Shown: positions 25,360 to 35,200 of the stretch, piece by piece | Numbering within the stretch: the stretch's first letter is position 1 | Layout of the letters: the number at the start of each line of letters is the position of its first letter | Assembly (NCBI GenBank): GCA_017483765.1 | Contig: JAFUVE010000042.1 | Coordinates: 1-45,288, forward strand | DNA: 45,288 bases | Source of the DNA: Bacteroidaceae bacterium | GTDB taxonomy: Bacteria; Bacteroidota; Bacteroidia; Bacteroidales; Bacteroidaceae | Direction: 5' to 3' | Notes under the pieces: model-generated | What the model saw: the letters and a program-made list of their open reading frames with translations, nothing else | Databases searched by the model: none | Told to the model about the DNA's origin: nothing | Program-made: the position numbers and the translations under genes

Positions 25360-26505
25360 TTATTTATCCAGCAGCCGTTCAGCATATGCCCTTGACTTGC
25401 GGTCGGTCTCCAGATAGGTGTCGAGCGAGCAGTCGTAGGCTTTCTCCACGTTGTTCATGGTCTCCTCTATGATCTCGGCGATGCGGAGGAACGATATGCG
25501 ATTGTCTATGAATGCCCTGTTGGCCACTTCGTTAGCGGCGTTCATGATGCAAGCCATGTTACCTCCCTCGGCAAGTGCGTCGTAGGCCAGCTGGAGGCAT
25601 CTGAAGCGCACCATGTCCGGCTTTTCGAAGGTCAGCTGCTGCAGTCCTGGGAAATCCAGCCGTCCGTAGTCGTTCTGAATCCTTCTGGGATAGCTGAATG
25701 CATACTGGATGGGTAGCCGCATGTCGGGCGTTCCCAGCTGAGCCTTCACCGCTCCGTCGTGGAACTGCACCATGGAGTGAATCACCGACTGCGGGTGTAC
25801 CACCACCTCTATTTTCTCTGATGGCACGCCGAAGAGCCAATGCGCCTCAATCACCTCGAACCCCTTGTTCATCATCGTGGCAGAGTCAATGGTGATTTTA
25901 TCCCCCATATGCCAAGTGGGGTGGGAGAGAGCCTGCGATGGGCTGGCTTTCTTCAGCTCTTCGTCGCTGAAACGCCGGAAAGGTCCTCCCGATGCCGTCA
26001 GAAGGATTTTCTCTATCTTGTTGCCCGGTTCCAGACACTGGAAAATGGCTGAGTGCTCAGAGTCCACCGGTAGCAAAGGCACCTCGTACTGCTTGCACAG
26101 ACGCGTAATCAGGTCTCCTGCAACGACCAGCGTCTCTTTGTTCGCCAGTGCGATGGCTTTCTTTGCCTTGATGGCGCTGATTGTGGGCTTCAGGCCGGCA
26201 AAGCCAACCATAGAGGCCAGCACGATGTCGATATTCGTGTCCTCCACGATGTCGCATAGCGCCTGTGCTCCGGCATACACCTTGATGGGCAGGTCGGACA
26301 GGGCCCGTTTCAGCTTGTCGTAATGCTGCTCGTTGGCAATCACCACCATCTCCGGCTGAAAATGGCGTGCTTGCTCGATGAGCAGACTCACATTGTTGTT
26401 GGCCGTCAAGGCGTAGGCCTCAAACAGGTCGGGATGCGCCGATATCACATCCAGAGCCTGTGTTCCTATCGAACCTGTCGAACCTAATATGGCGATTTTT
26501 CTCAT
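25360..26505 (-). CDS. dxr: 1-deoxy-D-xylulose 5-phosphate reductoisomerase
   Basis: Dxr makes methylerythritol 4-phosphate with NADPH, the first committed step of the methylerythritol route, in the cytosol. The N-terminal NADPH motif is ILGSTGSIGTQALDVI. Catalytic-region landmarks are LLPVDSEHSAIFQCL with its metal-binding acids, LTASGGPFR, and HPTWHMGDKITIDSATMMNKG. The length of 381 residues is normal. A purine-rich tract fills the 93 bases between rimM and the start codon. ispF, of the same pathway, is in this window at 714-1199. Confidence 0.96.
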   Translation of the reverse strand: MRKIAILGSTGSIGTQALDVISAHPDLFEAYALTANNNVSLLIEQARHFQPEMVVIANEQHYDKLKRALSDLPIKVYAGAQALCDIVEDTNIDIVLASMVGFAGLKPTISAIKAKKAIALANKETLVVAGDLITRLCKQYEVPLLPVDSEHSAIFQCLEPGNKIEKILLTASGGPFRRFSDEELKKASPSQALSHPTWHMGDKITIDSATMMNKGFEVIEAHWLFGVPSEKIEVVVHPQSVIHSMVQFHDGAVKAQLGTPDMRLPIQYAFSYPRRIQNDYGRLDFPGLQQLTFEKPDMVRFRCLQLAYDALAEGGNMACIMNAANEVANRAFIDNRISFLRIAEIIEETMNNVEKAYDCSLDTYLETDRKSRAYAERLLDK

Positions 26506-26519
26506 GGATTTTTTTGCCT

Positions 26520-26598
26520 TTTGTTTTTATTTCCTTTTCCTACTCCCTTCTTCCTCTTCTACTTCCACTTTTACTTCCTTCTTTTACTTCCACTTTTT
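26520..26598. repeat. Polypurine (minus strand) simple repeat before dxr
   Basis: On the minus strand this leader consists almost only of A and G with single T bases, as irregular repeats of GGAAGTAAAAG and GGAAGTAGAAG. It takes up nearly the whole gap between the rimM stop and the dxr start. Such a tract may affect ribosome loading or form unusual DNA, but no function is proven. Confidence 0.65.
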
Positions 26599-27120
26599 TC
26601 ACAACTCCCATATACCTTCTGGAAGATTCATGACCATTCGTTTCTCGTCGTGGTCCATGCTTACGATAAACTCCTCGTGAGCCGGAATATAGTGAACGGT
26701 GCCGTCGGGTGCTTCCAGCTGAAACAGCCAGTTCTCCGTCTGGTCGTCCACGTCGGTAATCACGCCTTTCGTTTCGCCCTCTTCATCCACGACTGAGAAT
26801 CCGATGAAATATTGCAGTGTCAGTTCTTCAGACTCGTTCGCGCTGGCCTTACTGCGCTCGAAGAGCACGTCGTTGCCAAGCAGCATCTGTGCCTGTTCGC
26901 TGCTGTCGATCTGTTCGAATTTCACGATGGCGGTTGTGTCGGATCGGAAACGGATTGACTCAATGAAGAAAGGCACAATAATGCCGTCGACCCTAATCAG
27001 CAGATATGGTGATTCGGTCGTGTCGAAGATGTCGTCGGTGAAGTGGAAGTTCACCTCTCCTTTCAGTCCATGTGTCTTGCTGATATAGCCAATCTTGTAT
27101 ACGGAGTCTTCGCTTATCAT
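26599..27120 (-). CDS. rimM: 16S rRNA processing protein RimM
   Basis: RimM assists maturation of the 30S subunit and binds ribosomal protein S19. The 173-residue product has the two expected parts. The N-terminal RimM domain holds YKIGYISKTHGLKGEVNFHF. The C-terminal PRC-barrel holds VDEEGETKGVITDVDDQTENW and YIPAHEEFIVSMD. Its start codon overlaps the murA stop region (27117-27120), which indicates tight coupling. Confidence 0.93.
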   Translation of the reverse strand: MISEDSVYKIGYISKTHGLKGEVNFHFTDDIFDTTESPYLLIRVDGIIVPFFIESIRFRSDTTAIVKFEQIDSSEQAQMLLGNDVLFERSKASANESEELTLQYFIGFSVVDEEGETKGVITDVDDQTENWLFQLEAPDGTVHYIPAHEEFIVSMDHDEKRMVMNLPEGIWEL

Positions 27121-28469
27121 TTCTGACTGTTCTTTTCCTGGTCGTTTTCGGTCTGAGTTTTCGTGTCCAGTCGTGTGATATGTGCGCCGATGGCAGTCAG
27201 ACGTTTCTCTATGTCCTCATAGCCTCGGTCTATCTGCTCGATGTTGCTGATCACGCTTGTGCCTTTCGCGCTCAACGCGGCAATCAGCAGTGCGATGCCG
27301 GCACGTATGTCGGGAGACGACATCTTGGCGCCACGCAGCTGGAATCGGTGGTTGTGTCCAATCACGACTGCCCGATGCGGGTCGCAGAGTATGATTTGCG
27401 CTCCCATGTCGATCAGTTTGTCGACGAAGAAGAGCCTGCTCTCGAACATCTTCTGATGGAAGAGTACGCTTCCGTCGGCCTGCGTTGCCACCACGAGCAG
27501 CACACTCAGCAGGTCGGGGGTCAGTCCTGGCCATGGTGCGTCGGCCATCGTCATGATGCTGCCGTCGATGAATTTGCTGACGGTGTAGCCGTCCTGCTGA
27601 GGGATGTGTATGTCGTCGCCCTCACGCTGCATCTCTATGCCCAGACGTTTGAACATCTCGGGAATAATGCCCAGGTTGTCGTAGGACACGTTCTTGATAA
27701 TCAAGTCGCTGCCCGTCATGGCTGCCATGCCGATGAAGCTGCCCACCTCAATCATGTCAGGCAGGATTCGGTGCTCAGTGCCATGAAGCCGCTCCACACC
27801 CTCAATCTTCAGGTAGTTGGACGCGATGCCTTCGATTTTCGCCCCCATCCGGTTCAGCATTTTGCACAGCTGCTGTATGTAAGGCTCGCAGGCCGCATTG
27901 TATATCGTCGTCTTTCCAGGGGTCAGCACGCTGGCCATGATGATGTTGGCCGTACCGGTGACGGATGCTTCGTCCAGCAGGATGTCTGCTCCGTGAAGTT
28001 CAGAAGCGTCAATCTCAAACCGTCCGCTCTCGTCATCGAAGTCAAACTTCGCCCCCATCAGTTTCACGCCGTAGAAATGCGTGTCGAGGCGTCTCCGCCC
28101 AATCTTGTCTCCGCCCGGCTTGGCGATGCGGGCACGATGGTATTTACCCAAGAGCGGACCAAGCAGCAGCACGCTGCCCCGAAGTCGTGCGCAACGCTGC
28201 ACGAACTCCTGGCTTGACAGGTAGTCCATGTCGAGAGAGTTGGCACGGAATTCCCATGTCCCTCCTCCATGGTTTTCGCATCGAACACCCATCCTGCTCA
28301 ATATGCCGATGAGGTTGTTCACGTCGAGAATGTCGGGGATGTTGTGCATGAGCACGGGCTCGTCGGTCAGCAGCACGGCACTGATCACTTCCAGGGCCTC
28401 ATTTTTTGCCCCTTGCGGTGTGATTTCTCCGTGAAGCTTATGGCCCCCTTCAATAACAAATGATGCCAT
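27117..28469 (-). CDS. murA: UDP-N-acetylglucosamine 1-carboxyvinyltransferase MurA with Asp in place of the reactive Cys
   Basis: MurA adds enolpyruvate from PEP to UDP-GlcNAc, the first committed step of peptidoglycan synthesis. From the ATG at 28469 the protein has 450 residues. The start gives MASFVIEGGHKLHGEI; the longer frame from 28517 would overlap the upstream gene by 44 bases. The N-terminal lysine-asparagine pair is present in GAKNEALEV. The loop that normally carries Cys115 reads KPGGDKIGRRRLD here, so Asp121 replaces the cysteine that fosfomycin alkylates. The codon GAC is at 28107-28109. Such Asp forms are known to be active and fosfomycin-resistant. It lies in the tsaB-DUF4290-murA-rimM run. 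Confidence 0.95.
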   Translation of the reverse strand: MASFVIEGGHKLHGEITPQGAKNEALEVISAVLLTDEPVLMHNIPDILDVNNLIGILSRMGVRCENHGGGTWEFRANSLDMDYLSSQEFVQRCARLRGSVLLLGPLLGKYHRARIAKPGGDKIGRRRLDTHFYGVKLMGAKFDFDDESGRFEIDASELHGADILLDEASVTGTANIIMASVLTPGKTTIYNAACEPYIQQLCKMLNRMGAKIEGIASNYLKIEGVERLHGTEHRILPDMIEVGSFIGMAAMTGSDLIIKNVSYDNLGIIPEMFKRLGIEMQREGDDIHIPQQDGYTVSKFIDGSIMTMADAPWPGLTPDLLSVLLVVATQADGSVLFHQKMFESRLFFVDKLIDMGAQIILCDPHRAVVIGHNHRFQLRGAKMSSPDIRAGIALLIAALSAKGTSVISNIEQIDRGYEDIEKRLTAIGAHITRLDTKTQTENDQEKNSQK

Positions 28470-28473
28470 ATGC

Positions 28474-29115
28474 TTATTTCTTCTTTTTCTTCTTGGATGG
28501 ACGCATCTGCTGAACATCCGTTAATATCTCGTTGTCGCTCAGTAGATGGAGCTCGCCCGGCAGATAGCTTGCCGCTCCGTCAGTCATGCGTGCCAGGTCG
28601 TCGAGCACCTTCTCCTCAGTCATCGCGTCCTTGTTCCATCGTCCGAGGCTTCGCTTCATCTGGTTAGCCACCATGCGGATCAGAGCCTCCCGCTCTTTCT
28701 TGTCGCTGATTTCGGGAAGTTTTTTCAGCAGCGATTCGATGATGGCGCCATAATGGCGTTTGGATATGTTTTGCTGAGGATATTCGATGCGTTCGCGCTC
28801 ATTGCTCTGGTCGCTCATCTTCTCGATTTCGTAGGGATAATCCACGTCCAGCTCATAGCGGGATATGGCTGCCAGGTGGTTCCAGAGCTTCTTCTGGTAT
28901 TCCGTCTCATCGCCGCTGTGCGGACGCAGGCTCGACATGATCTGTACGATCGTGCGTGCGCACCGGTTGCGCTCCTTACGGTCGTCCAGTGTCATGCAGT
29001 AGTCCACCATGTTCTGGATGCTGCGTCCATATTCGGGGAGGATCAACGGTGGCCGGTCGGTGTTGTAGTCCAGCAGCTCGCGGCCGTTGTCTAAATTGAT
29101 GGGTTCGTTTATCAT
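28474..29115 (-). CDS. DUF4290 protein, function unknown
   Basis: The 213-residue product matches the DUF4290 family known from Bacteroidetes, recognised from LDYNTDRPPLILPEYGRSIQNMVDYC near the N-terminus and SDQSNERERIEYPQQNISKRHYG in the middle. It is mostly helical and soluble. The extreme C-terminus is a Lys run (SKKKKKK). It is placed directly before murA, four bases away, and its start overlaps the tsaB stop. This conserved position suggests a cell-envelope or translation-linked role, but none is known to me. Confidence 0.9.
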   Translation of the reverse strand: MINEPINLDNGRELLDYNTDRPPLILPEYGRSIQNMVDYCMTLDDRKERNRCARTIVQIMSSLRPHSGDETEYQKKLWNHLAAISRYELDVDYPYEIEKMSDQSNERERIEYPQQNISKRHYGAIIESLLKKLPEISDKKEREALIRMVANQMKRSLGRWNKDAMTEEKVLDDLARMTDGAASYLPGELHLLSDNEILTDVQQMRPSKKKKKK

Positions 29116-29807
29116 AATTTTTCCTTCTTTTTCTTTCCTGCTATAAATTCCTTCAGATAGAAAGGCTCAAAATAGGCCACGTCGGCAAAGTTCTCCGTCA
29201 CGTTGGCTTTCTCAGCCAGCGGACACATGTATTTTGCCAGAGGCTTGATGCCGTCGATGAAGTGCGCGTTGGGATGTTGCAGCACGTCTTTGCATTTGTC
29301 CGACCCGTTGCCGAAGAAATAGACGGGGTGTGAGTCGAGGTATTCTTTGAAGCTGTCAGCGTCAATCACCTTGGCGCTCGTCTCTTCCATCGGCTTCAGC
29401 GCCCGTGTATACACGCGCGTGTACACTTCCATCCGTCTGGCGTCGAGCATAGGACATAGGAGTGCGTCGTCGGGGAGGTCGTAGTTGCCCAGGAGCACCG
29501 GTACGCACAGCAATTCCAATGTGGGGATGGATATCAGTTTCAGACTTCTGCCATAGCAAATGCCTTTGGCAGTGGACACACCGATTCGCAGCCCGGTGTA
29601 TGAACCAGGTCCGCTGCTCACGGCCACTGCGTCAAACGGGATGGCGTGGTTGTCGGTGAACGACATGGCCGAGTCCACCATTCCGGCCAGACGTGTTGAA
29701 TGCGACGGACCAGCGAAATCTTCCTCATGGAAAATCACCGACCCGTTTTCACTCACTGCAACCGAACATACCTCTGTAGAGGTGTCAATATGAAGGATAC
29801 AGGACAT
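29112..29807 (-). CDS. tsaB: tRNA threonylcarbamoyladenosine biosynthesis protein TsaB
   Basis: TsaB pairs with TsaD in making the t6A base at position 37 of ANN-decoding tRNAs. The ASKHA-fold N-terminus is clear: LHIDTSTEVCSVAVSENG, then SHSTRL and the GPGSYTGLRIGVSTAKG loop. The length of 231 residues is normal. Its stop overlaps the DUF4290 start by four bases (ATGA). It begins the minus-strand housekeeping run and is divergent from yicC, with a promoter-like box at 29837-29844. Confidence 0.94.
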   Translation of the reverse strand: MSCILHIDTSTEVCSVAVSENGSVIFHEEDFAGPSHSTRLAGMVDSAMSFTDNHAIPFDAVAVSSGPGSYTGLRIGVSTAKGICYGRSLKLISIPTLELLCVPVLLGNYDLPDDALLCPMLDARRMEVYTRVYTRALKPMEETSAKVIDADSFKEYLDSHPVYFFGNGSDKCKDVLQHPNAHFIDGIKPLAKYMCPLAEKANVTENFADVAYFEPFYLKEFIAGKKKKEKL

Positions 29808-29836
29808 TTTCTTTAACTAAAAACGATTTTCTACTG

Positions 29837-29874
29837 CAAAATTACGATAATCCGACGAAAAATCCGTATTTTTG
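29837..29874. promoter_or_regulatory. Divergent promoter boxes for tsaB (minus) and yicC (plus)
   Basis: TAATTTTG on the minus strand at 29844-29837 and TATTTTTG on the plus strand at 29867-29874 both match TAnnTTTG and point away from each other. They lie 30 and about 136 bases from the tsaB and yicC start codons. Confidence 0.5.
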
Positions 29875-30009
29875 TACAGTTTTTACAAGAAAACAACGTT
29901 TTTTATGATTTTTCTATACGTTTAATATACATTTTGTCATGCCTTTACTGCAATTTGCATATAGTTGAGGCAGACGGAGCAATAGTTCTGGAAAATAAAT
30001 TTTCGATTT

Positions 30010-30897
30010 ATGATACTATCAATGACAGGCTACGGAAACGCCGTGGCCGACTATCAGGGAAAGAAGATTCATGTGGAAATCAAGGCGCTCAACAGCAAGG
30101 CGCTCGACCTCAATGTGCGTATCGCCACGCTCTACCGTGAGAAGGAGATGGAGATCAGGCAAATCGTGTCGGAAAAGCTGCTCAGGGGTAAGGTGGATGT
30201 CACCATCTGGGTTGAGAAAAGTCTGCAGGACCTTGCCCAGCCTATCAACCAGCAGGTTGTGAACAGTTATTATCAGCAAATCAGGCAGATGTCGGAACAG
30301 ATGGGCATTGACTCTACAGACATCAAGGCCACGGACTGGATGACGGTCCTCCTTCGTCTGCCCGATGTCATGGCAGCATCAGAGGTGGAGGTGCTTTCAG
30401 ATGAGGAATGGGGTATCCTGAGGGAGAACGTCCTGAAGGCGCTCGACGAGCTCGTCGCCTTCCGCAAGCAGGAAGGTAAGGCGCTGCAAGCCAAATTCAC
30501 TGAGAAGGTGGACAACATAGAGCAACTGCTGCTGAGCATCGAGCCTTTCGAGAAGTCGAGAGTGGAAAAGATCAGACAGAGAATCATCGAGAGTCTTGAG
30601 AAACTCGCACTCGCCGACTACGACCACAACCGTCTTGAACAGGAGATGATATACTATATCGAGAAGCTCGACATCAACGAGGAGAAACAGCGGCTCAAGA
30701 ACCATCTCGACTATTTCCGCCAGACGATGGAGGCAGAGCCTGGCCAGGGAAAGAAACTCGGATTCATCGCCCAGGAGATGGGGCGCGAGATCAACACCAC
30801 CGGCAGCAAGAGCAACCAGGCCGAGATGCAGAACATCGTGGTCAAGATGAAGGACGAGCTCGAGCAGATCAAGGAGCAGGTGCTCAACGTGCTGTAG
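30010..30897 (+). CDS. YicC-family endoribonuclease-like protein
   Basis: The 295-residue product is a YicC/YloC-family protein. The N-terminal signature MILSMTGYGNAVADYQGKKI and the ALNSKALDLNVR segment are very typical, as is the C-terminal GKKLGFIAQEMGREINTTGSK with its NQAEMQNIVVKMKDELEQIKEQ end. YicC of E. coli has been reported as an RNase affecting small RNA decay, so an RNA role is likely. The central part is long and helical. gmk follows 75 bases later and nadD after it, as is usual in Bacteroidales, so they form one operon. Confidence 0.94.
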   Translation: MILSMTGYGNAVADYQGKKIHVEIKALNSKALDLNVRIATLYREKEMEIRQIVSEKLLRGKVDVTIWVEKSLQDLAQPINQQVVNSYYQQIRQMSEQMGIDSTDIKATDWMTVLLRLPDVMAASEVEVLSDEEWGILRENVLKALDELVAFRKQEGKALQAKFTEKVDNIEQLLLSIEPFEKSRVEKIRQRIIESLEKLALADYDHNRLEQEMIYYIEKLDINEEKQRLKNHLDYFRQTMEAEPGQGKKLGFIAQEMGREINTTGSKSNQAEMQNIVVKMKDELEQIKEQVLNVL

Positions 30898-30972
30898 AGA
30901 CGTGTCGTGGCGCGTCTTCCAAACTTCCGTTCTCTCTTCAATATCAAACCACTAACATACAACATTCGGATT

Positions 30973-31554
30973 ATGGAACAAAACATCAAACCAGGCAAAA
31001 TCATTATCTTCAGCGCGCCCAGTGGCAGCGGGAAAACCACGATTCTCAACCGTGTGCGCGAAGTTTTCAATAATTTGGAATTCTCCGTTTCCTGTGCCAC
31101 CCGCGAGCCAAGGGGTAATGAGAAAGACGGAGTAGATTATTTTTTCATCACGCCTGAGCAATTCAAGCAAAAGATTGAAAACGACGAGTTTGTGGAGTAT
31201 GAGGAGGTTTATCCTGGCAAGTTCTACGGCACGCTCAAGTCGGAAGTGGAGGGCGATTTGGCCAAGGGCATCAATGTGGCTTTTGACGTGGATATCCACG
31301 GCGGGCTGAATATCAAGAAAATATATGGCGACCAGGCTTTGGCCGTTTTCATCCAGCCGCCAAGCATAGAGGAGTTGCGCCGCAGACTCGTGGCCCGTGG
31401 CACTGACTCTGAGGAGGTGATCGAGACTCGCATTGAGCGTGCGGCATACGAACTCTCCCGAGCTGATGAGTTTGACACCGTTGTCGTCAATGACAACCTC
31501 GAGACTGCCGTCGAAGAGGCGCTGAAAGTGGTGGGCGACTTTCTTAACGCTTAA
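30973..31554 (+). CDS. gmk: Guanylate kinase
   Basis: Gmk phosphorylates GMP to GDP with ATP in the cytosol. The P-loop SAPSGSGKTT lies at residues 14-23 of the 193-residue protein. The GMP-binding region shows VSCATREPRGNEKDGVDYFF and EYEEVYPGKFYGT, and the lid FIQPPSIEELRRRLVARGTD. I use the ATG at 30973 (MEQNIKPGKI); a frame from 30907 would add 22 non-conserved residues right after the yicC stop. Confidence 0.96.
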   Translation: MEQNIKPGKIIIFSAPSGSGKTTILNRVREVFNNLEFSVSCATREPRGNEKDGVDYFFITPEQFKQKIENDEFVEYEEVYPGKFYGTLKSEVEGDLAKGINVAFDVDIHGGLNIKKIYGDQALAVFIQPPSIEELRRRLVARGTDSEEVIETRIERAAYELSRADEFDTVVVNDNLETAVEEALKVVGDFLNA

Positions 31555-31567
31555 TCGTCGCAGGTCT

Positions 31568-32209
31568 ATGTCTCGAAGAATCGCCATCTACGGGGGATCT
31601 TTCAATCCCATTCACAACGGACATACGTCCATCGCCCGTGCCGTCTGCGAAACCGGGGTGGTGGATGAGGTCTGGTTTATGGTGTCGCCGCTCAATCCCT
31701 TGAAGAAAGACGCGGCAAAGACCATCCTCCCCACCGACATCAGGCTGCGACTGGCCGACTTGGCGGTCGAAGATGTTGATTTCCTGAAGGTTTCGGATTT
31801 TGAAACGCATCTGCCAATCCCGTCCTATACCTATACCACGCTTACGGAACTGGAGAAGGCATACCCAGGGTGTGAGTTCTCGCTCATCGTCGGTCAGGAC
31901 AACTGGGAACGGTTCTCAAGATGGTATAAAGGGGATGAAATCAAGGCTGCCCACGACATCATCGTCTATGGAAGGAACGAGGAGAACGGGAACCAGCAGC
32001 AGGGTGGGGCAGTCTTTGCCCAGGTACATCTTTACAGAAAAGACGGTTCCGTTGAGCGACTGGACTCCGACGACCATCTATTCAAACTCTACGACATCTC
32101 GTCAACGCAAATCCGAAACGCGTTCAAGACGCATGACCTTCCGTTCGCAGCCAAGTGGCTGCATCCCGACGTGTTCCGCCACATTCTGGAAAACGCGCTT
32201 TATGCTTAA
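31568..32209 (+). CDS. nadD: Nicotinate-nucleotide adenylyltransferase
   Basis: NadD joins nicotinate mononucleotide with ATP to form deamido-NAD. The nucleotidyltransferase motif GGSFNPIHNGH is at residues 9-19 and the C-terminal YDISSTQIRNA motif near residue 175. The segment SLIVGQDNWERFSRWY is also typical. The product has 213 residues, slightly longer than average because of a Gln/Gly-rich loop (GNQQQGGAV). It starts 13 bases after gmk. A short hairpin follows, and then the restriction island begins on the other strand. Confidence 0.94.
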   Translation: MSRRIAIYGGSFNPIHNGHTSIARAVCETGVVDEVWFMVSPLNPLKKDAAKTILPTDIRLRLADLAVEDVDFLKVSDFETHLPIPSYTYTTLTELEKAYPGCEFSLIVGQDNWERFSRWYKGDEIKAAHDIIVYGRNEENGNQQQGGAVFAQVHLYRKDGSVERLDSDDHLFKLYDISSTQIRNAFKTHDLPFAAKWLHPDVFRHILENALYA

Positions 32210-32219
32210 TGAATAATCC

Positions 32220-32243
32220 AGGGGTGCCCTCATGGGCACCCCT
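32220..32243. terminator. Hairpin between nadD and hsdR
   Basis: AGGGGTGCCC and its exact complement form a 10-bp stem with the loop TCAT. No strong T run follows, so it may be a Rho-assisted or bidirectional stop between the two convergent genes. Confidence 0.65.
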
Positions 32244-32295
32244 GTGATTTCTACTGCTCTATCCCGCCAAAATTGGATAGACTGCAAAACCGCCA

Positions 32296-35200
32296 TCATG
32301 AATCGGAATCTTCTGCAGCCAAATGGAAGATCTTGTCGGGTTGTAGGTCGTAAATCTTTGTTCTGCTCCTGACATATTCGCTGACGATGTGGAACCATTC
32401 TTTTTGCTTGCCTATCATGGCGGGATATTTCTCATTGAACTGTTCCTGACAAGACCGGACGATATTCAGAATAGAAGTCCTTTCTTTCATCGCCAACATA
32501 GACTCAATATGAGCAACCATCTCATCGTCGTCTCTTACATCAGTCAGTACCGGCGATGTTGCGATGGCATATTCAGCTGCGTATTCCTCGTCGTCGGTCC
32601 ACTCCTCGCATTGCTTGAGCACGATGTTGAGTGCGTAGTCTGCTTGTTCAGGCGGATAGTGGTATTTTTTCAACAACCGTTTCACAAGCTTCCGCATTCC
32701 AGCCCGTGCCGACTCCTTGTGCTGCCAGTCTATGGTGCGGTTTTTGCGTAGCGTCTCGGTCAGCTCCTTGGTCATCGCCACGAGTTCATCGTTTTCATAT
32801 ATGTCTTTAACCGCCTGTGGGCGCGTCAGGGCGTCATAGAATGCCTTTTCCTCGTCGGAAAGGCCCAGTTCGTTGCCCTGTTCTTCGGAGGCCTTGATTT
32901 CAGAGGCCAGTTTCAGGAGTTCCTGAATCACTTCCTCGTTGGTTAGCATCCCCTTGAGATAGTTGCTCAATGCGCTGTTCAGCAGCTCTGAGAATTTCTC
33001 ACTCTGCACGATGTTCTTATGCTGGAATGCCCTCACCCTGTCTTTGAGCAGGTTCTCCAGAATTTGGATGGAGATGTTCTTCTCCTTCATCCTGGAAAGT
33101 TCGGAAAGGAAGGCGGGGTCATTCAGTGAGAATTCCTTTCCCTCATTTTGGAAAAGATTGATGACTCCTTCGCTCTTCACGCTTTGTTTCATGAGCTCTC
33201 GGATACGCCGGTCGATGTCTTTCTTCGAGAACTGTCCTTTTGCTCCCAGTCGGAGAATCATCACGCGTACCGTCTCAAAGAACGCACATTCCCACCGCTG
33301 TTCGTCAGTCAGCAGGCTTCTGCAGAGTGTTATGGACTGATGCAGTGCGGTGGCTTGTCTCATGTATTCGTCTTTCTTCTCCTTCCGCTCAATGTCCAGC
33401 ATGAAGTTCGTGCCGCCCTTGATGATCTCCGCACGTTTTAGGTCGGATGTGTCCTTGAACTGGCTATAGTCAAACCCATGCATGAGGTCGCGGCATATTT
33501 CCAGTTTCTCCTGGAAAATCTTCAGCGCTGTGGATTTGATGTTGGGGTCGCCGAATTTGCGCTTGTCGTTCGTGGAATAGAACTTCATCGCCTGTTTCAA
33601 AGCCTGCGCGATGCCGATGTAGTCCACCACCAGGCCACCTTCCTTCCCATTGAACACACGGTTCACTCGGGCGATGGCCTGCATGAGGTTGTGGCCGCTC
33701 ATAGGCTTGAACACATACATGGTGGCCAGCGACGGCACATCGAATCCCGTGAGCCACATGTCCACGACGATGGCGATTTTCATCGGGTCGTTGTCGTCCT
33801 TGAATTTCTTCGCCAGCTCCTGCTTGTATTGCTTGTTGCCTATGATGTCGCGCCATTCTTCCGGGTCGTTGTTACCGCTTGTCATCACGCATTTCACCTT
33901 CTCCGTCCAGTCGGGACGCAGCTCAAGTATGCGCTTGTATATCTTGATGGCGATAGGACGGCTGTACGCCACAATCATCGCCTTGCCGGTGAGCTCCTGC
34001 TCGCGGTAGTTCTCATAGTGGCAGAGGATGTCGCCAACGAGAGAGTCGATCGTGGCATCCGCGCCGAGTAGCTCTTCCAGATGCGACAAGTCTTTCTTGC
34101 TTTTGCTCAGCTGCTCCTCTTCTGCTCCTTCCGCTTCCAGCAGGTCATATTCCTGGTCGATGAGCGCCAGTGTCTTTTCGTCCAGCTTCAAGTTGATCAC
34201 ACGGCTTTCGTAATACACGGGGACAGTGGCATGGTCGAGCACGCTCTGTGTCATGTCGTAGACGTCGATGCAGTCGCCGAACACCTCTATGGTGTTGCGG
34301 TCTTTCAATGCCACAGGCGTACCTGTGAATCCGATGAACGATGCATGAGGTAGGGAGTCGTGAATCATGCGTGCCGTGCCCACTCTTATCTGTCCGGTCT
34401 CCGGGTTCACTTTCTCTTCAAATCCGTATTGTCCTCTGTGTGCCTCGTCGCTCATCACGATGATATTGCTTCGCGTGGAGAGCGGGGTGTCATACTCCTC
34501 AAACTTCTGCATCGTCGTGAAGATGATGCCGTTGGCAGTTCGTCCTTCCAGGAGTTCTCGGAGATGCTGACGGGTGGAGGCCTGGACAGGAACCTGCCGC
34601 AGGAAGTCTTTGCATTTGGCAAACTGCGTGTAAAGCTGGTTGTCGAGGTCGTTGCGGTCGGTGATGACCACGATTGTAGGTTGTGTCACTGCTGTTTGCA
34701 GCAGGTGGGCGTAGAACACCATCGACAAGGACTTTCCGCTTCCTTGCGTATGCCAGAACACGCCGATTTTGCCGTCACCCTGTACGGCGCATGCCGTTCG
34801 GTCGATGGCTTTTCGGACGGCAAAGTATTGGTGGTAGCCAGCCAGTATCTTGTAGTCCTTTCCTTCGTCCTTGCAATAGCACACGAAATTCTTGATGATG
34901 TCCATCAGTCTGTCTTTTCTGAACATTCCCTCGAAGAAGACGTCGAAGTTCACCACTTCGCAGTTCTCATACACGCCGTCCTTGGATTTCCACTGCATAT
35001 AGCGGTCTTCGCTCGACGTGATTGTGCCGGCTCTTGACTCAGCCATGTCGCTCATCACGCAGAACACATTGTAGGTGAACATACCCGGTATTTCCTTCAT
35101 GTAGTTCTTCAGTTGGCGGTAAGCGGCGCTCGCGTCTGTATCCTCCCTTGAGGGGGATTTCAGCTCCATCAGCACGACGGGCATTCCGTTAAGGAACAGA

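Noticed and set aside
27180-28217. 345-residue open frame on the plus strand
   Set aside because: It is antisense to murA, which has full family motifs; the frame has no recognisable domain.
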